This document shows, piece after piece, positions 9,804 to 18,605 of a DNA stretch of 64,000 bases. Location: contig NZ_AQPH01000008.1 of NCBI RefSeq assembly GCF_000442515.1, forward strand, positions 1-64,000, written 5' to 3'. Position 1 is the first letter of the stretch, and each line of letters starts with the position of its first letter. The notes below the pieces were generated by a model that ran no database searches, was not told where the DNA came from, and worked only from the letters and a program-made list of their open reading frames with translations. Position numbers and translations under genes: made by a program. This DNA is from Magnetospirillum fulvum MGU-K5 (lineage in GTDB: Bacteria > Pseudomonadota > Alphaproteobacteria > Rhodospirillales > Magnetospirillaceae).

Positions 9804-10823
9804 ATGGGCTACAAGGTTGCGGTAATCGGCGCCACCGGCAATGTCGGCCGCGAGATTTTGCAGACGCTGTCCGAGCGCGACTTCCCGATCGACGACATCG
9901 TCGCTCTGGCGAGCGAGCGTTCGGTCGGCCGCGAGGTTTCGTTCGGCGATAACAAGGTTCTGAAGGTCAAGGACCTCGCCAAGTTCGACTTCAAGGGATG
10001 GGACATCGCCCTGTCGTCGCCCGGAGCCAAGGTCTCGGCGATCCACAGCCCCCGCGCCGCCGCCGCCGGATGCGTCGTCATCGATAACACCTCGCACTTC
10101 CGGATGGAACCCGACGTGCCGCTGGTGGTGCCCGAGGTCAATCCCCAGGCGATCGCCGGGTACAAGAAGCGCGGCATCATCGCCAACCCCAATTGCTCGA
10201 CGATCCAGATGGTGGTGGCATTGAAGCCGCTGCACGATCTGGGCAAGATCTCCCGCGTCGTCGTCTCGACCTATCAGTCGGTGTCGGGCGGTGGCAAGGA
10301 AGCGATGGACGAGCTGTTCGAACAGACCCGCGCCATCTTCGTCAACGATGCGATCACCCCGCAGAAGTTCCCGAAGCAGATCGCTTTCAACGTGATTCCC
10401 CAGATCGACGTCTTCATGGATGACGGCTCGACCAAGGAAGAATGGAAGATGGTGGTCGAGACCTGCAAGATTCTCGATCCCGACATCGCCGTGCACGCCA
10501 CCTGCGTCCGCGTCCCGGTGTTCGTCAGCCATTCCGAAGCGGTCAATGTCGAGTTCGCCCGTCCGGTCAGTGTCGAACAGGCGACCGACGCCCTGCGTAA
10601 CGCTCCCGGCGTGGTGGTGCTCGATACCCGCGAGCCCGGCGGCTATGCCACCCCGGTCGAGACCACCGGCGACGATCCCGTCTTCGTCAGCCGCATCCGC
10701 AAGGACCCGACGGTGAAGAACGGCCTGTCCTTCTGGTGCGTCGCCGACAATCTGCGCAAGGGCGCCGCCCTGAACGCGGTGCAGATCGCCGAGGTTCTGG
10801 CCCGCGACTACCTGAAGAAGTAA
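9804..10823 (+). CDS. asd: aspartate-semialdehyde dehydrogenase
   Basis: A 339-aa NADP-dependent enzyme that reduces aspartyl phosphate to aspartate semialdehyde, the branch point to lysine/diaminopimelate, threonine and methionine. Motifs: Rossmann GATGNVGRE at residues 10-18, the catalytic Cys in ANPNCSTIQ, STYQSVSGGGKEAM, and the substrate-binding R and H in CVRVPVFVSHSEAV. Length is normal. It stands alone: a possible leader ORF and hairpin lie upstream and a strong intrinsic terminator lies directly downstream. Confidence 0.97.
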   Translation: MGYKVAVIGATGNVGREILQTLSERDFPIDDIVALASERSVGREVSFGDNKVLKVKDLAKFDFKGWDIALSSPGAKVSAIHSPRAAAAGCVVIDNTSHFRMEPDVPLVVPEVNPQAIAGYKKRGIIANPNCSTIQMVVALKPLHDLGKISRVVVSTYQSVSGGGKEAMDELFEQTRAIFVNDAITPQKFPKQIAFNVIPQIDVFMDDGSTKEEWKMVVETCKILDPDIAVHATCVRVPVFVSHSEAVNVEFARPVSVEQATDALRNAPGVVVLDTREPGGYATPVETTGDDPVFVSRIRKDPTVKNGLSFWCVADNLRKGAALNAVQIAEVLARDYLKK

Positions 10824-10847
10824 TCCCGGCGGTAAAAGCCGGTAACG

Positions 10848-10883
10848 AAAAGGGCCGGAGCGTCACCGCTCCGGCCCTTTTTT
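10848..10883 (+). terminator. Rho-independent terminator of asd
   Basis: AGGGCCGGAGCG (10851-10862), a TCAC tetraloop and the complementary arm CGCTCCGGCCCT (10867-10878) form a perfect 12-bp GC-rich stem. It is preceded by an A run and followed by T6, the textbook intrinsic terminator form, 24 bp after the asd stop. Confidence 0.93.
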
Positions 10884-10929
10884 GTCTCGCGCGGATCAGA
10901 AATCCAGCCCCAACCGTCCTTCGAGCGTG

Positions 10930-10990
10930 TCAGATTTTGACGGTATCGCCGATTGGAACCGTCCCCCCAGGCTTGATCCGGGGGTCAATG
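10930..10990. repeat. dispersed imperfect-palindrome repeat, copy 1
   Basis: About 60 bp containing TTTTGACGGTAT followed by an imperfect hairpin around CAGGCTTGATCCGGGGG. It aligns over roughly 57 bp with 13369-13432, with one gap and most positions identical. It sits in the asd-prs intergenic space, between convergent genes. Such intergenic GGGCTTGACCCGG palindromes recur in alphaproteobacterial chromosomes as REP-like elements. Confidence 0.7.
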
Positions 10991-11042
10991 TGGCACCGCC
11001 GAAAAGTCACGGGTAGCTTTGGATTGGGCGACACCCGCGTGG

Positions 11043-11065
11043 GTGGCCGGGTCAAGCCCGGCCAC
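11043..11065. repeat. perfect palindrome, inverted relative of the dispersed repeat
   Basis: GTGGCCGGG (11043-11051) and CCCGGCCAC (11057-11065) form a 9-bp stem around TCAAG. Its core GTCAAGCCCGG is the reverse complement of the CCGGGCTTGAC core of the copy at 13369-13432. It lies 20 bp past the prs stop, so it could double as a prs terminator, although no T run follows on the minus strand. Confidence 0.6.
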
Positions 11066-11084
11066 GACGGTTAAGAATCCGGCC

Positions 11085-12017
11085 TTAATCGAACAGGCTG
11101 GAAACCGAGCGTTCCTCGCTGATGCGCTGGATCGATTCGGCCATCAACGGCGCGATGGTGACATGGCGGATGTTGTGGGCCAGCTTCACCGATTCGGTCG
11201 CCGGGATCGAATCGGTAATCACCAGTTCTTCGAGCGGCGAGGCGGTGACGCGGGCAACCGCGCCACCCGACAACACGCCATGGGTGACATAGGCCGACAC
11301 CGAGGTCGCCCCGGCCTTCATCAGCGCCTCGGCGGCGTTGCACAAGGTTCCGGCCGAATCGACGATGTCGTCAACCATGATGCAGCGGCGACCGCGAACG
11401 TCGCCGATGATGTTCATCACCTCGGACACCCCGGCCTTTTCGCGGCGCTTGTCGATGATCGCCAGATCGGCATCGATGCGGCGGGCAATGGCGCGGGCGC
11501 GGACGACGCCGCCGACGTCGGGCGACACCACCATCACATCATCGCCGGTGTAATGGGCGCGGATATCGTTGGTGAACACCGGCGCGGCATAGAGGTTGTC
11601 GAGCGGAATGTCGAAAAAGCCCTGGATCTGCCCGGAATGGAGATCAAGGGTCACGACGCGGTCCGCCCCGGCGGTGGTGATCAGATTGGCGACCAGCTTG
11701 GCCGAGATCGGCGAGCGCGGGCTGGACTTGCGGTCCTGGCGGGCATAGCCGAAATAGGGAACGACGGCGGTGATGCGCCGGGCCGAGCCGCGCCGCAGCG
11801 CGTCCAGCGTCACCAGCAATTCCATCAGATTGTCGTTGGCGGGGAAGCAGGTCGATTGGACCAGAAAAACGTCTTCGCCACGAACGTTCTCGTGAATTTC
11901 GACGAACACTTCCATGTCCGAGAAGCGGCGTACCACCGCTTTGGTCAGAGACATGTTGAGATACTCGGCGATCGCTTCGGCGAGCGGCCGGTTGCTATTA
12001 CAGGCGAGAATTTTCAT
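11085..12017 (-). CDS. prs: ribose-phosphate pyrophosphokinase
   Basis: A 310-aa enzyme that makes PRPP from ribose 5-phosphate and ATP, for nucleotide, histidine, tryptophan and NAD synthesis. Motifs: [21 protein letters not shown] (ATP/flexible loop), [29 protein letters not shown] and the PRPP-binding loop [14 protein letters not shown]. The ATG at 12017 ([13 protein letters not shown]) is the family start; the open frame continues upstream without homology. It is convergent with asd and divergent from the cobC-type gene. Confidence 0.96.
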   Translation of the reverse strand: MKILACNSNRPLAEAIAEYLNMSLTKAVVRRFSDMEVFVEIHENVRGEDVFLVQSTCFPANDNLMELLVTLDALRRGSARRITAVVPYFGYARQDRKSSPRSPISAKLVANLITTAGADRVVTLDLHSGQIQGFFDIPLDNLYAAPVFTNDIRAHYTGDDVMVVSPDVGGVVRARAIARRIDADLAIIDKRREKAGVSEVMNIIGDVRGRRCIMVDDIVDSAGTLCNAAEALMKAGATSVSAYVTHGVLSGGAVARVTASPLEELVITDSIPATESVKLAHNIRHVTIAPLMAESIQRISEERSVSSLFD

Positions 12018-12353
12018 GGTGATATATCCGTGGAGCGTGCGTGACCAGCGGCGGCGAGGACGCCAGAAATTCGACCTGCCGGGCATCCCTGGACCAGGGG
12101 CCTCGCCCCCCGGACCTGCCCGCGCGACACGACTTTCGCTCCGAAAAACCGGCTTCCGTATATCAGCCGTCATCAGCGCTGTAAACCGCCTTACCCCCGA
12201 AATGACGAGAGTGTGACATTCCTGCCAGGGGGAGATTTCCGACCGCTTCGCTCCGCGTTGTCCGCCCCCCAGATTTCTGCCCATGGCGGTTGACCGGCAG
12301 GGGTCGGGACTGCTTCCCTGCTCGCCTGTTTCCGCCAGTCCGGAGTCCGTCCG
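12018..12353. other. intergenic region between divergent prs and cobC-type genes
   Basis: 336 bp without a convincing gene. Long open frames crossing it are extensions of prs or of the cobC-type gene in GC-rich sequence. It should hold both promoters. The only signal I can point to is a B12-box-like stretch immediately before the cobC-type ATG. A stretch around 12080-12110 contains a CCCTGGACCAGGG palindrome inside the presumed prs leader. Confidence 0.5.
12332..12352 (+). promoter_or_regulatory. B12-box-like sequence before the cobC-type gene
   Basis: The stretch GCCAGTCCGGAGTCCGTCC resembles the 3' B12 box of cobalamin riboswitches (consensus AGYCMGGAGACCTGCC) and places its GGAG as the likely Shine-Dalgarno of the ATG at 12354. 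I could not find the other conserved riboswitch blocks upstream (for example GCCCCCGCAACTGT), so this may be a degenerate riboswitch or chance. Confidence 0.25.
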
Positions 12354-13364
12354 ATGCCCGTTTCCCCGCCGCCCGCCGCCGCGCTGCCGTTGCATGGGGG
12401 CGATCTCGCCGCCGCCCTGCGCCGCTGGGGCCGTCCGGATTTGGGCTGGCTCGACCTCTCGACCGGGATCAATCCCCATCCCTATCCGCTGCCGCCGCTT
12501 GCGCCCGCTTTGTGGACCCGGTTGCCGGGCGGCGATGACGAGGCGGCGCTGATCTCTGCCGCGCGTCATCGCTTCGTTGCCGGAGCGGCCGCCGAGATCG
12601 TCGCCGCGCCCGGCAGTCAGGCCCTGATCCAGGCGCTGCCCCGGCTGCGCCCGCCGGGTCCGGTCGCGATCCTGACCCCGACCTATGCCGAGCACGCCCG
12701 CGCCTGGAGCGCGGCCGGTCATGCCGTCGTCTCGATCGACGATCCCGCCGCCGCCGATCCCGCCGGGGTGCTGGTCGTGGTCAATCCCAACAACCCGACC
12801 GGCCGCCGCTTTGCCCCCGCCGATCTGATCGGGCTGGCGGCCCGCTTTGCCCAGGCGGGCGGTCTGCTGGTGATCGACGAGGCCTTCGCCGATCCCTACC
12901 CAGAGCTGTCGCTGATCCCGTCACTGCCAGCGGCAACATTGGTGTTGCGCTCGTTCGGCAAGTTCCATGGGCTGGCCGGGCTGCGGCTGGGCTTTGCCGT
13001 CACCGCCGAAGCCGGGCTGGCCGAGGGGCTGCGCCGGGGCTTTGGCCCCTGGGCGGTGTCGGGACCGGCGCTGGCAGTCGGAGCCGCCGCGCTGGCCGAC
13101 GATGCCTGGGCCGAAGCCAACCGCGCCCGGCTTGCCGCCGATCATGACCGGCTGGTCGGTCTGCTGACCTCGGCGGGGCTGGAGTTGGTCGGCGGCACTC
13201 CGCTGTTCACCCTGGTCCGCCATCCCGAGGCGGCGCTTCTGTGGGAACGGCTGGGGCAAGCGGGCATCCTGGTCCGCGCCTTTGACTTTCAGCCGGACTG
13301 GCTGCGGGTCGGCCTGCCCGGCGACGAGACCGGATTCGAGCGGCTGGCCCGCGCGCTGGGTTAG
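12354..13364 (+). CDS. cobC: threonine-phosphate decarboxylase, cobalamin side-chain synthesis (CobC/CobD family)
   Basis: A 336-aa PLP-dependent fold-type I enzyme expected to decarboxylate L-threonine phosphate to (R)-1-aminopropan-2-ol phosphate, the cobalamin linker. Signatures: [12 protein letters not shown] at residues 34-45 (typical of this family), [19 protein letters not shown] and the PLP-lysine motif [16 protein letters not shown]. No cobD (cobalamin synthase-like) partner or other cob gene is adjacent, so it is an orphan here. The gene is cobC in alphaproteobacterial and cobD in Salmonella nomenclature. Histidinol-phosphate aminotransferase is the main alternative, disfavoured by the N-terminal STGINP motif. 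Confidence 0.87.
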   Translation: MPVSPPPAAALPLHGGDLAAALRRWGRPDLGWLDLSTGINPHPYPLPPLAPALWTRLPGGDDEAALISAARHRFVAGAAAEIVAAPGSQALIQALPRLRPPGPVAILTPTYAEHARAWSAAGHAVVSIDDPAAADPAGVLVVVNPNNPTGRRFAPADLIGLAARFAQAGGLLVIDEAFADPYPELSLIPSLPAATLVLRSFGKFHGLAGLRLGFAVTAEAGLAEGLRRGFGPWAVSGPALAVGAAALADDAWAEANRARLAADHDRLVGLLTSAGLELVGGTPLFTLVRHPEAALLWERLGQAGILVRAFDFQPDWLRVGLPGDETGFERLARALG

Positions 13365-13368
13365 GGGT

Positions 13369-13432
13369 TGTCCGTTTTGACGGTATTACCATTTGGGACC
13401 GTCACCCCCGGGCTTGACCCGGGGGCCAGCCA
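13369..13432. repeat. dispersed palindromic repeat, copy 2
   Basis: Homologous to 10930-10990. It contains TTTTGACGGTAT and then a perfect 8-bp stem: CCCCCGGG (13405-13412), loop CTTGA and CCCGGGGG (13418-13425). It begins 4 bp after the cobC-type stop and faces nudC, again between convergent genes, where it may act as a bidirectional terminator. Confidence 0.72.
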
Positions 13433-13463
13433 AGACGGATAGGGTGTTTTCCTTTACCGGCTC

Positions 13464-14399
13464 TTACCCCCGCCGCCAACGTTCGATCAGCAGGCGGGCA
13501 ATCGAATCCGGGCCGGGGAGCAAATGGCCGTCGGGACCGGGGGTGCCCGTACTGCCGAACCGGTCGAGTTCGGCGCGGGTGAACCAGCGGACGTCTTCGA
13601 TCTCGCGTTTGTCTGGCACCGGATCGGCGCCTGAGGCGGTGGCGGTAAAGCCGACCATCAGCGAGGAGGGAAACGGCCAGGGCTGGCTGGCGACATAGCG
13701 GACGTCGCCGATCTGAACTCCGGCTTCTTCGAACACTTCGCGGGCCGCCGCTTCTTCCAACGCTTCACCCGGCTCGACGAATCCGGCCAGGCAGGAATAA
13801 AGACCGGGGGTCCATTGCGGCTGCCGTCCCAGCAACACCCGCCCGGCCGGATCGACCACCAGGACGATTACCGCCGGATCGGTGCGGGGATAATGTTGGG
13901 TGGCGCAGGCGGCATTGGTGCAGGTGCCGACATGCCCGCCCTCCTCGAACCGCAGCGTCGCACCGCAGACCGAGCAGAAGCGGGTGCGCGACCGCCACAG
14001 CAACATCCCCCGCGCATAAGCGAGCAGAGCGGTTTCGGGGGCGGGCAAGTGAGCGCCGAACGCCCGCAGGCCCTGCCACGTCCAGCCACCCGAGGGGTCA
14101 AGGGGAGGGCCGCTGTCGCCGTGCCCGTCCATCGCCGACAGATCGAGCGCGATCAGCGGGGCCTCGGCCTCGATCCCCAGCAACAAAGCGGGGGGATCGA
14201 ACGCGGCAATCAGCGGCAGCACCTGCGCAGGCTCCAGCCGCAGGGCGACCGGACGAGCCGGATCGACCGGGTGAAGGCCGCGCCAATAGACCAGGAAGCG
14301 AGCGCCGGGGTGGCGGGCCAGTTCGGCCGGGTCGGCGGCATGGCGCAACAGGTTGGCCCGGTCGAGCGCGCCGCCGCGATAGGAAAGGGGATCTCTCAT
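13464..14399 (-). CDS. nudC: NAD(+) diphosphatase (NADH pyrophosphatase), NUDIX
   Basis: A 311-aa enzyme that hydrolyses NAD(H) to NMN(H) and AMP and can decap NAD-RNA. An N-terminal NudC-like domain is followed by a zinc ribbon (CSVC ... CTNAAC, around residues 165-190). The NUDIX box GFVEPGEALEEAAAREVFEEAG follows, and then the NudC-diagnostic SQPWPFPSSLM. The ATG at 14399 is chosen because upstream in-frame sequence has no homology. It is divergent from a small uncharacterised gene. Confidence 0.93.
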   Translation of the reverse strand: MRDPLSYRGGALDRANLLRHAADPAELARHPGARFLVYWRGLHPVDPARPVALRLEPAQVLPLIAAFDPPALLLGIEAEAPLIALDLSAMDGHGDSGPPLDPSGGWTWQGLRAFGAHLPAPETALLAYARGMLLWRSRTRFCSVCGATLRFEEGGHVGTCTNAACATQHYPRTDPAVIVLVVDPAGRVLLGRQPQWTPGLYSCLAGFVEPGEALEEAAAREVFEEAGVQIGDVRYVASQPWPFPSSLMVGFTATASGADPVPDKREIEDVRWFTRAELDRFGSTGTPGPDGHLLPGPDSIARLLIERWRRG

Positions 14400-14537
14400 C
14401 GCGGCAGCTTCGCACGCGCCGCGTTCGCCCTCAAGCCGCCAGGGCGCAGGCCAGGACTTCCCGGATCGCTTCCGATCCCCCATATTAAGGACGGAGGCGC
14501 CGCGCCCTCCGAAAGACTGATGCAAGGACGGCCGATC

Positions 14538-14882
14538 ATGGACAGCCCTCCCATCGATTTTTCCGGTGAACGGTTGGTCCGGCTTGCTCCGGACCGGGTT
14601 TTGCCGCTTGAACCGGCCGATCGCGATTATATTGCCACCGCTCTGGCCGCCCTCCACGACGCCTTTCCCGGTCAGGCTCCGGCCCCGCCGCCGCTGGGGG
14701 CCCTGCCCGCCCGCGCCCTGATGCGGATGCTGATCGATCTGCGCCGCCTGCGCGCCACCAATCCGGACCAGATCGAGGCGAAGGGCCGACTGGCCGGAGC
14801 GATCGGCGTGTTGCAAACCACCTGCGTCTTCACCACCGAACTGGGCAAAAGCCGCGAGACCCGCCAGGACGATCCGGTCTGA
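14538..14882 (+). CDS. uncharacterised 114-aa protein
   Basis: A soluble protein of about 114 residues beginning MDSPPIDFSGERLVRLAPDR, with an Ala/Leu-rich helical middle and a helical region including RALMRMLIDLRRLRATNPDQ. The AAGGA at 14523-14527 supports the ATG at 14538; an in-frame ATG at 14520 is an alternative. No signal peptide, membrane helix or metal-binding motif is seen, and I do not recognise a family. It is divergent from nudC and convergent with the exported protein at 14892-15488. Confidence 0.6.
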   Translation: MDSPPIDFSGERLVRLAPDRVLPLEPADRDYIATALAALHDAFPGQAPAPPPLGALPARALMRMLIDLRRLRATNPDQIEAKGRLAGAIGVLQTTCVFTTELGKSRETRQDDPV

Positions 14883-14891
14883 CCCGAGGCT

Positions 14892-15488
14892 TTACCGCGG
14901 GCAGGGATGGCGGGCCGGATCGGCCTGATCGCACAACGAGACGCTGCGCAAAAACGTCGACCATTCCAGCAACATCGCCTTGGGGATCGGCGGGCTGTCG
15001 TCGCGGGCGAAAGCCGGGCCGCGCCACAGCCGCTCGACCACGAACAGCGCCTGTTTGCCCCGGATCGCCTTGACCGCGACGATACCGCCCTTGCCGGATT
15101 GATGGCCCCGGGTGCAGGTGACGGTCAGAGTGGCAACGGGATAATCGTTGGTCATCCCTTCGGTCGCCGGACTGGGGCCGGAAGCATCGCACCCGGCGCG
15201 GCTGGCATCGACCACCCGCTGGACAAAGGCGCGGGCCTCGGCTCGAGGATCGGCGATCACCTGGATCGTCAACATCTCGGTCCAGTTCTCGCTGGTCTGG
15301 CCGGGCGGAAACATGTGGGTGGACACGGTGTTGCGACCGGACGAGGCCCCGCCGCCGACCCAGCCCTCGGGCGGGATCATCACCAGCCGCTCGGTCGGTT
15401 CCGGTGCCTGCGAGGATTGGGCAAATACCGGCGCGGCGGCAAGCAGCCCCAGCACGGCCAGGGAAAAGACGGCAACCAAGCGCGACAT
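14892..15488 (-). CDS. uncharacterised exported protein
   Basis: A 198-aa protein with a clear signal peptide (MSRLVAVFSLAVLGLLAAAPVFAQ, cleavage near residue 23). The mature part starts ERLVMIPPEGW and contains four Cys (GCDASG, VTCTRG, SLCDQ, HPCPR) that could form disulfides in the periplasm. No catalytic motif is recognised. It starts 14 bp after the mutY stop on the same strand and is probably co-transcribed with mutY. Confidence 0.75.
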   Translation of the reverse strand: MSRLVAVFSLAVLGLLAAAPVFAQSSQAPEPTERLVMIPPEGWVGGGASSGRNTVSTHMFPPGQTSENWTEMLTIQVIADPRAEARAFVQRVVDASRAGCDASGPSPATEGMTNDYPVATLTVTCTRGHQSGKGGIVAVKAIRGKQALFVVERLWRGPAFARDDSPPIPKAMLLEWSTFLRSVSLCDQADPARHPCPR

Positions 15489-15502
15489 CGGACGTCTCCG
15501 GT

Positions 15503-16579
15503 TCAATAAGCCTTGGACAAAGCGAGGCGGACCACCTTGCGCATCAGGGTCGGCAACGCCTGCTCGGCCAGCCGGTCGAGTGGGCACCACAGGCCACGCA
15601 CGGGGGGCTGGCCGGTCGCCCGCGCCGCCACCACCGTCAGTTCGAGGTGAAAATGGGTAAAGGTATGGCGGACCAGCCCGGGGAGCGGCCGCCATGGCTC
15701 GGCCAGCCGGGCGGCAGACAGCGGGGCGGAGGCCAGGGCCTCGTCCAGCGCCCAGGCTTCGGGCCGCCACTCGGTCGAGGGAACCTCCATCATCCCGCCC
15801 AGCAAACCCTGGGGCGGGCGACGGCGCAAAAGCACCGATCCGTCGCGGGCGACACTCCAGAAGGCGATGCCGCGACGGGTCGGCCGTTCCGGCTTCGGCG
15901 TACGGGCTGGCAAGCTGCCCTCGATCCCCTGGGCCAGTCCCTGGCAGGACTCGCGCCACGGACACAGGCCGCAAGCCGGGCTGCGCGGACTGCACAGGGT
16001 CGCCCCCAGATCCATCACCGCCTGGGCGTAATCGCCTGCCCGCTCCGTCGGCGTCACTGCTGCGGCCAGCGCTTTCAAACGCGGCTTGACCCCCGGCAGC
16101 GGATCGGTCACCGCGAACAGCCGCGCCATCACCCGCTCGACATTGCCATCAACCACCACCGCGTGGTGCCCGAAGGCAATCGCGGCAATCGCGGCGGCAG
16201 TGTAATCGCCGATTCCGGGCAGGCGGCGTAAACTCTCCTCGTCCTCGGGAAAGTGGCCGCCGCGCCATTCCGTCACCGTCTTGGCGCATTGGTGGAGGTT
16301 GCGGGCGCGGGCGTAATAGCCCAGTCCGGCCCAGGCCTGCATTACCTCCTCGACCGGAGCGGCGGCCAGCGCCTGAACCGTCGGCCAGCGGGCGAGGAAG
16401 GCATTGAAATAGGGAATCACCGCCGCGACGGTGGTCTGCTGAAGCATCACCTCGGACAGCCACACCCGATAGGCGTCGGCCGGTTCGCCCGGCGCGGCCC
16501 GCCACGGCAGCAGGCGGCGGTCGCGGTCGTACCAGGCGAGCAGACGGTCGGACAGGGCACGGGGGTCGGACAAAGGCAT
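15503..16579 (-). CDS. mutY: A/G-specific adenine DNA glycosylase
   Basis: A 358-aa base-excision enzyme that removes adenine mispaired with 8-oxoguanine. Motifs: LLPWR, SEVMLQQTTV, the helix-hairpin-helix LPGIGDYTAAA, the catalytic Asp in VVVDGNVERV, the 4Fe-4S loop CSPRSPACGLCPWRESC (C-x6-C-x2-C-x5-C) and a C-terminal NUDIX-like domain. Length matches E. coli MutY. The ATG at 16579 lies only 35-47 bp from the divergent DciA-like gene, so the two promoters must overlap. Confidence 0.96.
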   Translation of the reverse strand: MPLSDPRALSDRLLAWYDRDRRLLPWRAAPGEPADAYRVWLSEVMLQQTTVAAVIPYFNAFLARWPTVQALAAAPVEEVMQAWAGLGYYARARNLHQCAKTVTEWRGGHFPEDEESLRRLPGIGDYTAAAIAAIAFGHHAVVVDGNVERVMARLFAVTDPLPGVKPRLKALAAAVTPTERAGDYAQAVMDLGATLCSPRSPACGLCPWRESCQGLAQGIEGSLPARTPKPERPTRRGIAFWSVARDGSVLLRRRPPQGLLGGMMEVPSTEWRPEAWALDEALASAPLSAARLAEPWRPLPGLVRHTFTHFHLELTVVAARATGQPPVRGLWCPLDRLAEQALPTLMRKVVRLALSKAY

Positions 16580-16614
16580 GGGGGGAACAATAGAGCATCG
16601 CGGCCGATTGCGGT

Positions 16615-17136
16615 ATGGTTCTGCCAATGACCCTGCCCCCCAAACCCGCCCCCGCTCCGGCATCCCCCCGCCCCACCTATGGTCTGGTGGCGGTCGCGGT
16701 GCCGTCCGGCCGGGTAACCCGTCCGGTGTTCGGCCGCCACGGTTTCGCCGAAGGGGCGCTGGTCACCGACTGGCCCGCCATCGTCGGCGCGGCCATCGCT
16801 CATTTCACCTTGCCGGTCCGAATCCGCTTTCCGGCCAAGGAACGCAACGACGGCACCTTGATCGTCAAGGTCGCCTCGGGGGCTTTCGCGCTGGAGATGC
16901 AGCATCTGGAACCGCTGATCCTTGAAAAGATCAATGGCTATTTCGGCTGGAACGCGGTGGCGCGCTTAAAGCTGATCCAGGGACCGTTGCCCGAAACGGC
17001 ACGGCGCAAGCCGCCGCCACCCGAACCGCCGCCGCTGCCCGCCGACAGCTCTGCCGCGATCAGTCTGTCCCAGGTCGAAGACCCCGATCTGCGTGAGGCA
17101 CTGGCCCGCCTCGGCCGCCGCCTCGCCAAACCGTAA
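16615..17136 (+). CDS. DUF721 / DciA-like protein (putative replicative helicase loader)
   Basis: A 173-aa protein (169 if the second ATG at 16627 is used). The DUF721 region spans about residues 40-125, including WPAIVGAAIAHFTLPVRI and DGTLIVKVASGAFALEMQHLEPLILEKIN, with a Pro-rich linker and a C-terminal helix ending LARLGRRLAKP. DciA proteins load DnaB helicase in bacteria without DnaC, and DUF721 genes lie next to mutY in many alphaproteobacteria, as here. No clear Shine-Dalgarno precedes either ATG; the transcript may be leaderless. Confidence 0.8.
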   Translation: MVLPMTLPPKPAPAPASPRPTYGLVAVAVPSGRVTRPVFGRHGFAEGALVTDWPAIVGAAIAHFTLPVRIRFPAKERNDGTLIVKVASGAFALEMQHLEPLILEKINGYFGWNAVARLKLIQGPLPETARRKPPPPEPPPLPADSSAAISLSQVEDPDLREALARLGRRLAKP

Positions 17137-17151
17137 CCCCGGCCCGGACCC

Positions 17152-18577
17152 TCAGCAGAATTGATAGGGGACGAAGCCGCGGGTGTTCTCGTCGATGCTG
17201 ATCCGGCTGCCAATCGGCGGAAAGGCGCGCTGGCGGCAATCGCGGCGCTCGCAAATGCGGCAATTGACCCCGATCGGGGTCGCCGCCTCGTCATGGCTGA
17301 GATCCAGCCCGGCGGCATAGATGAAATCGGAGGCGTGAGCGATCTCGCAGCCCAGGCCGATCGCGCACAGCCGGTCGGGGCGCTTCCACCCGCCGCCGCG
17401 CCGGGTCACGGTGCGGGCGATGCAGACATAGCTGACATTGTCGGGCATCCGCGCCAACTGGACCAGGATGCGGCCGGGCTGGGCAAAGGCCTCGTGGACG
17501 TTCCATTGCGGGCAGGCCCCGCCGAAGCGGGTAAAGTGAAAGCGGGTGGCGGAATGGCGCTTGGTGATGTTGCCAGCGCGATCGACCCGGACGAAATAGA
17601 ACGGCACGCCGCGCGCGCCGGGCCGTTGCAGCGTCGAGAGGCGGTGGCACACCTGCTCGAAGCTGGCGCCAAAGCGGCCCTGAAGCTGCTCGATATCGTG
17701 TTTCAGCGCCCGCGCCTGCTCGGCAAAAATGCCATAGGGCATCAACAGCGCGCCTGCGAAGTAATTGGCCAACTCGACCCGACAGATCGCGCTGGCCTCC
17801 TCGGACGACAGATCGGCGGTCTCGACGATCCCGTCAATCAGCGAGCGATAGGCCAAAATCCCGATCTGGTGGGCGAGGTGAAAATTGCGCGACGGCATCG
17901 GCAATTGCGACGACAGGGTCAGCGTGCCCGCGACCGGATCGAAATGCCGCATCCCCTCTGCCTCGTCGGCGGGGATCACCCGCACCCGGACGCCGAGGTG
18001 GATGTCGAGATAGGCAGCCAGGTCGTTATACATCTGGCCGAGATTGAACCCCTCGGCCTTCGCCAGCGCCTCGGCGGCTTCGTCCAACCCGCCAACGTAA
18101 TTGTCCCGGTAGTAAAAAAAAGTCGCGCACCTCTTCATACGGGAAGTGAGCGCGGCCGGTGCGCATCTCGCCGCCGCCTTTTGACAGATCCTCGGTCAAT
18201 GCGTGCAGACGTTCGTCGGCCTGACGGAAACTGCGATAGAGGGCCAACACCCGCTTGGCCAGATCGGGCGAGGCGGCGGCGGCGTTACGCAATTCGGCCA
18301 GCGGAATGCCATCGCCACCGAACAGGGGGTCGTTCAACGCCTCGCGCAAATCGGCGACAAGCCGTGATTCTTCGTCCTCGACAAGTCTGGCGAGGTCGAC
18401 ATCGAGAACCTGCGCGATCCGCAAAAGAACCGGCACCGTCAACGGGCGCTGATTGTTTTCGATTTGGTTGAGATAACTGGGGGATACGCCCAACCGGGTG
18501 GCTAAAGCCGCCTGACTTAAGGCATGGCGTTCCCGCAGGCGCCGCAATTTGTGGCCGATATATAGCTTTCCGCTCAT
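17152..18577 (-). pseudogene. pccR: ScfR-family short-chain acyl-CoA regulator (PccR-like), frameshifted in an A8 run
   Basis: An XRE-type regulator. The ATG at 18577 opens a frame with a helix-turn-helix ([27 protein letters not shown], residues 19-45) and continues to FPYEEVRDFF near residue 150. Then an A8 run at 18114-18121 (T8 in the coding sense) shifts the frame; removing one base gives RDFFYYRDNYVGGLDEAAEA and the full IrrE-like and DUF2083 regions, with CRICERRDCRQRAFPP near the end, about 474 aa, the ScfR length. It is divergent from pccB, the arrangement of PccR in Rhodobacter sphaeroides, where PccR controls propionyl-CoA carboxylase. The break may be a sequencing error; the symbol is by analogy. 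Confidence 0.85.
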
Positions 18578-18605
18578 GGTGGTTTTTAATACCCGATCCG
18601 CGCCC

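Noticed and set aside
11019-12044. A 341-codon plus-strand frame opposite prs
   Set aside because: It mirrors prs codon by codon, has low-complexity Gly/Asp/Arg/His composition and no family motif: a GC-rich shadow of the real gene. Many other long antisense frames in the window were dropped for the same reason.
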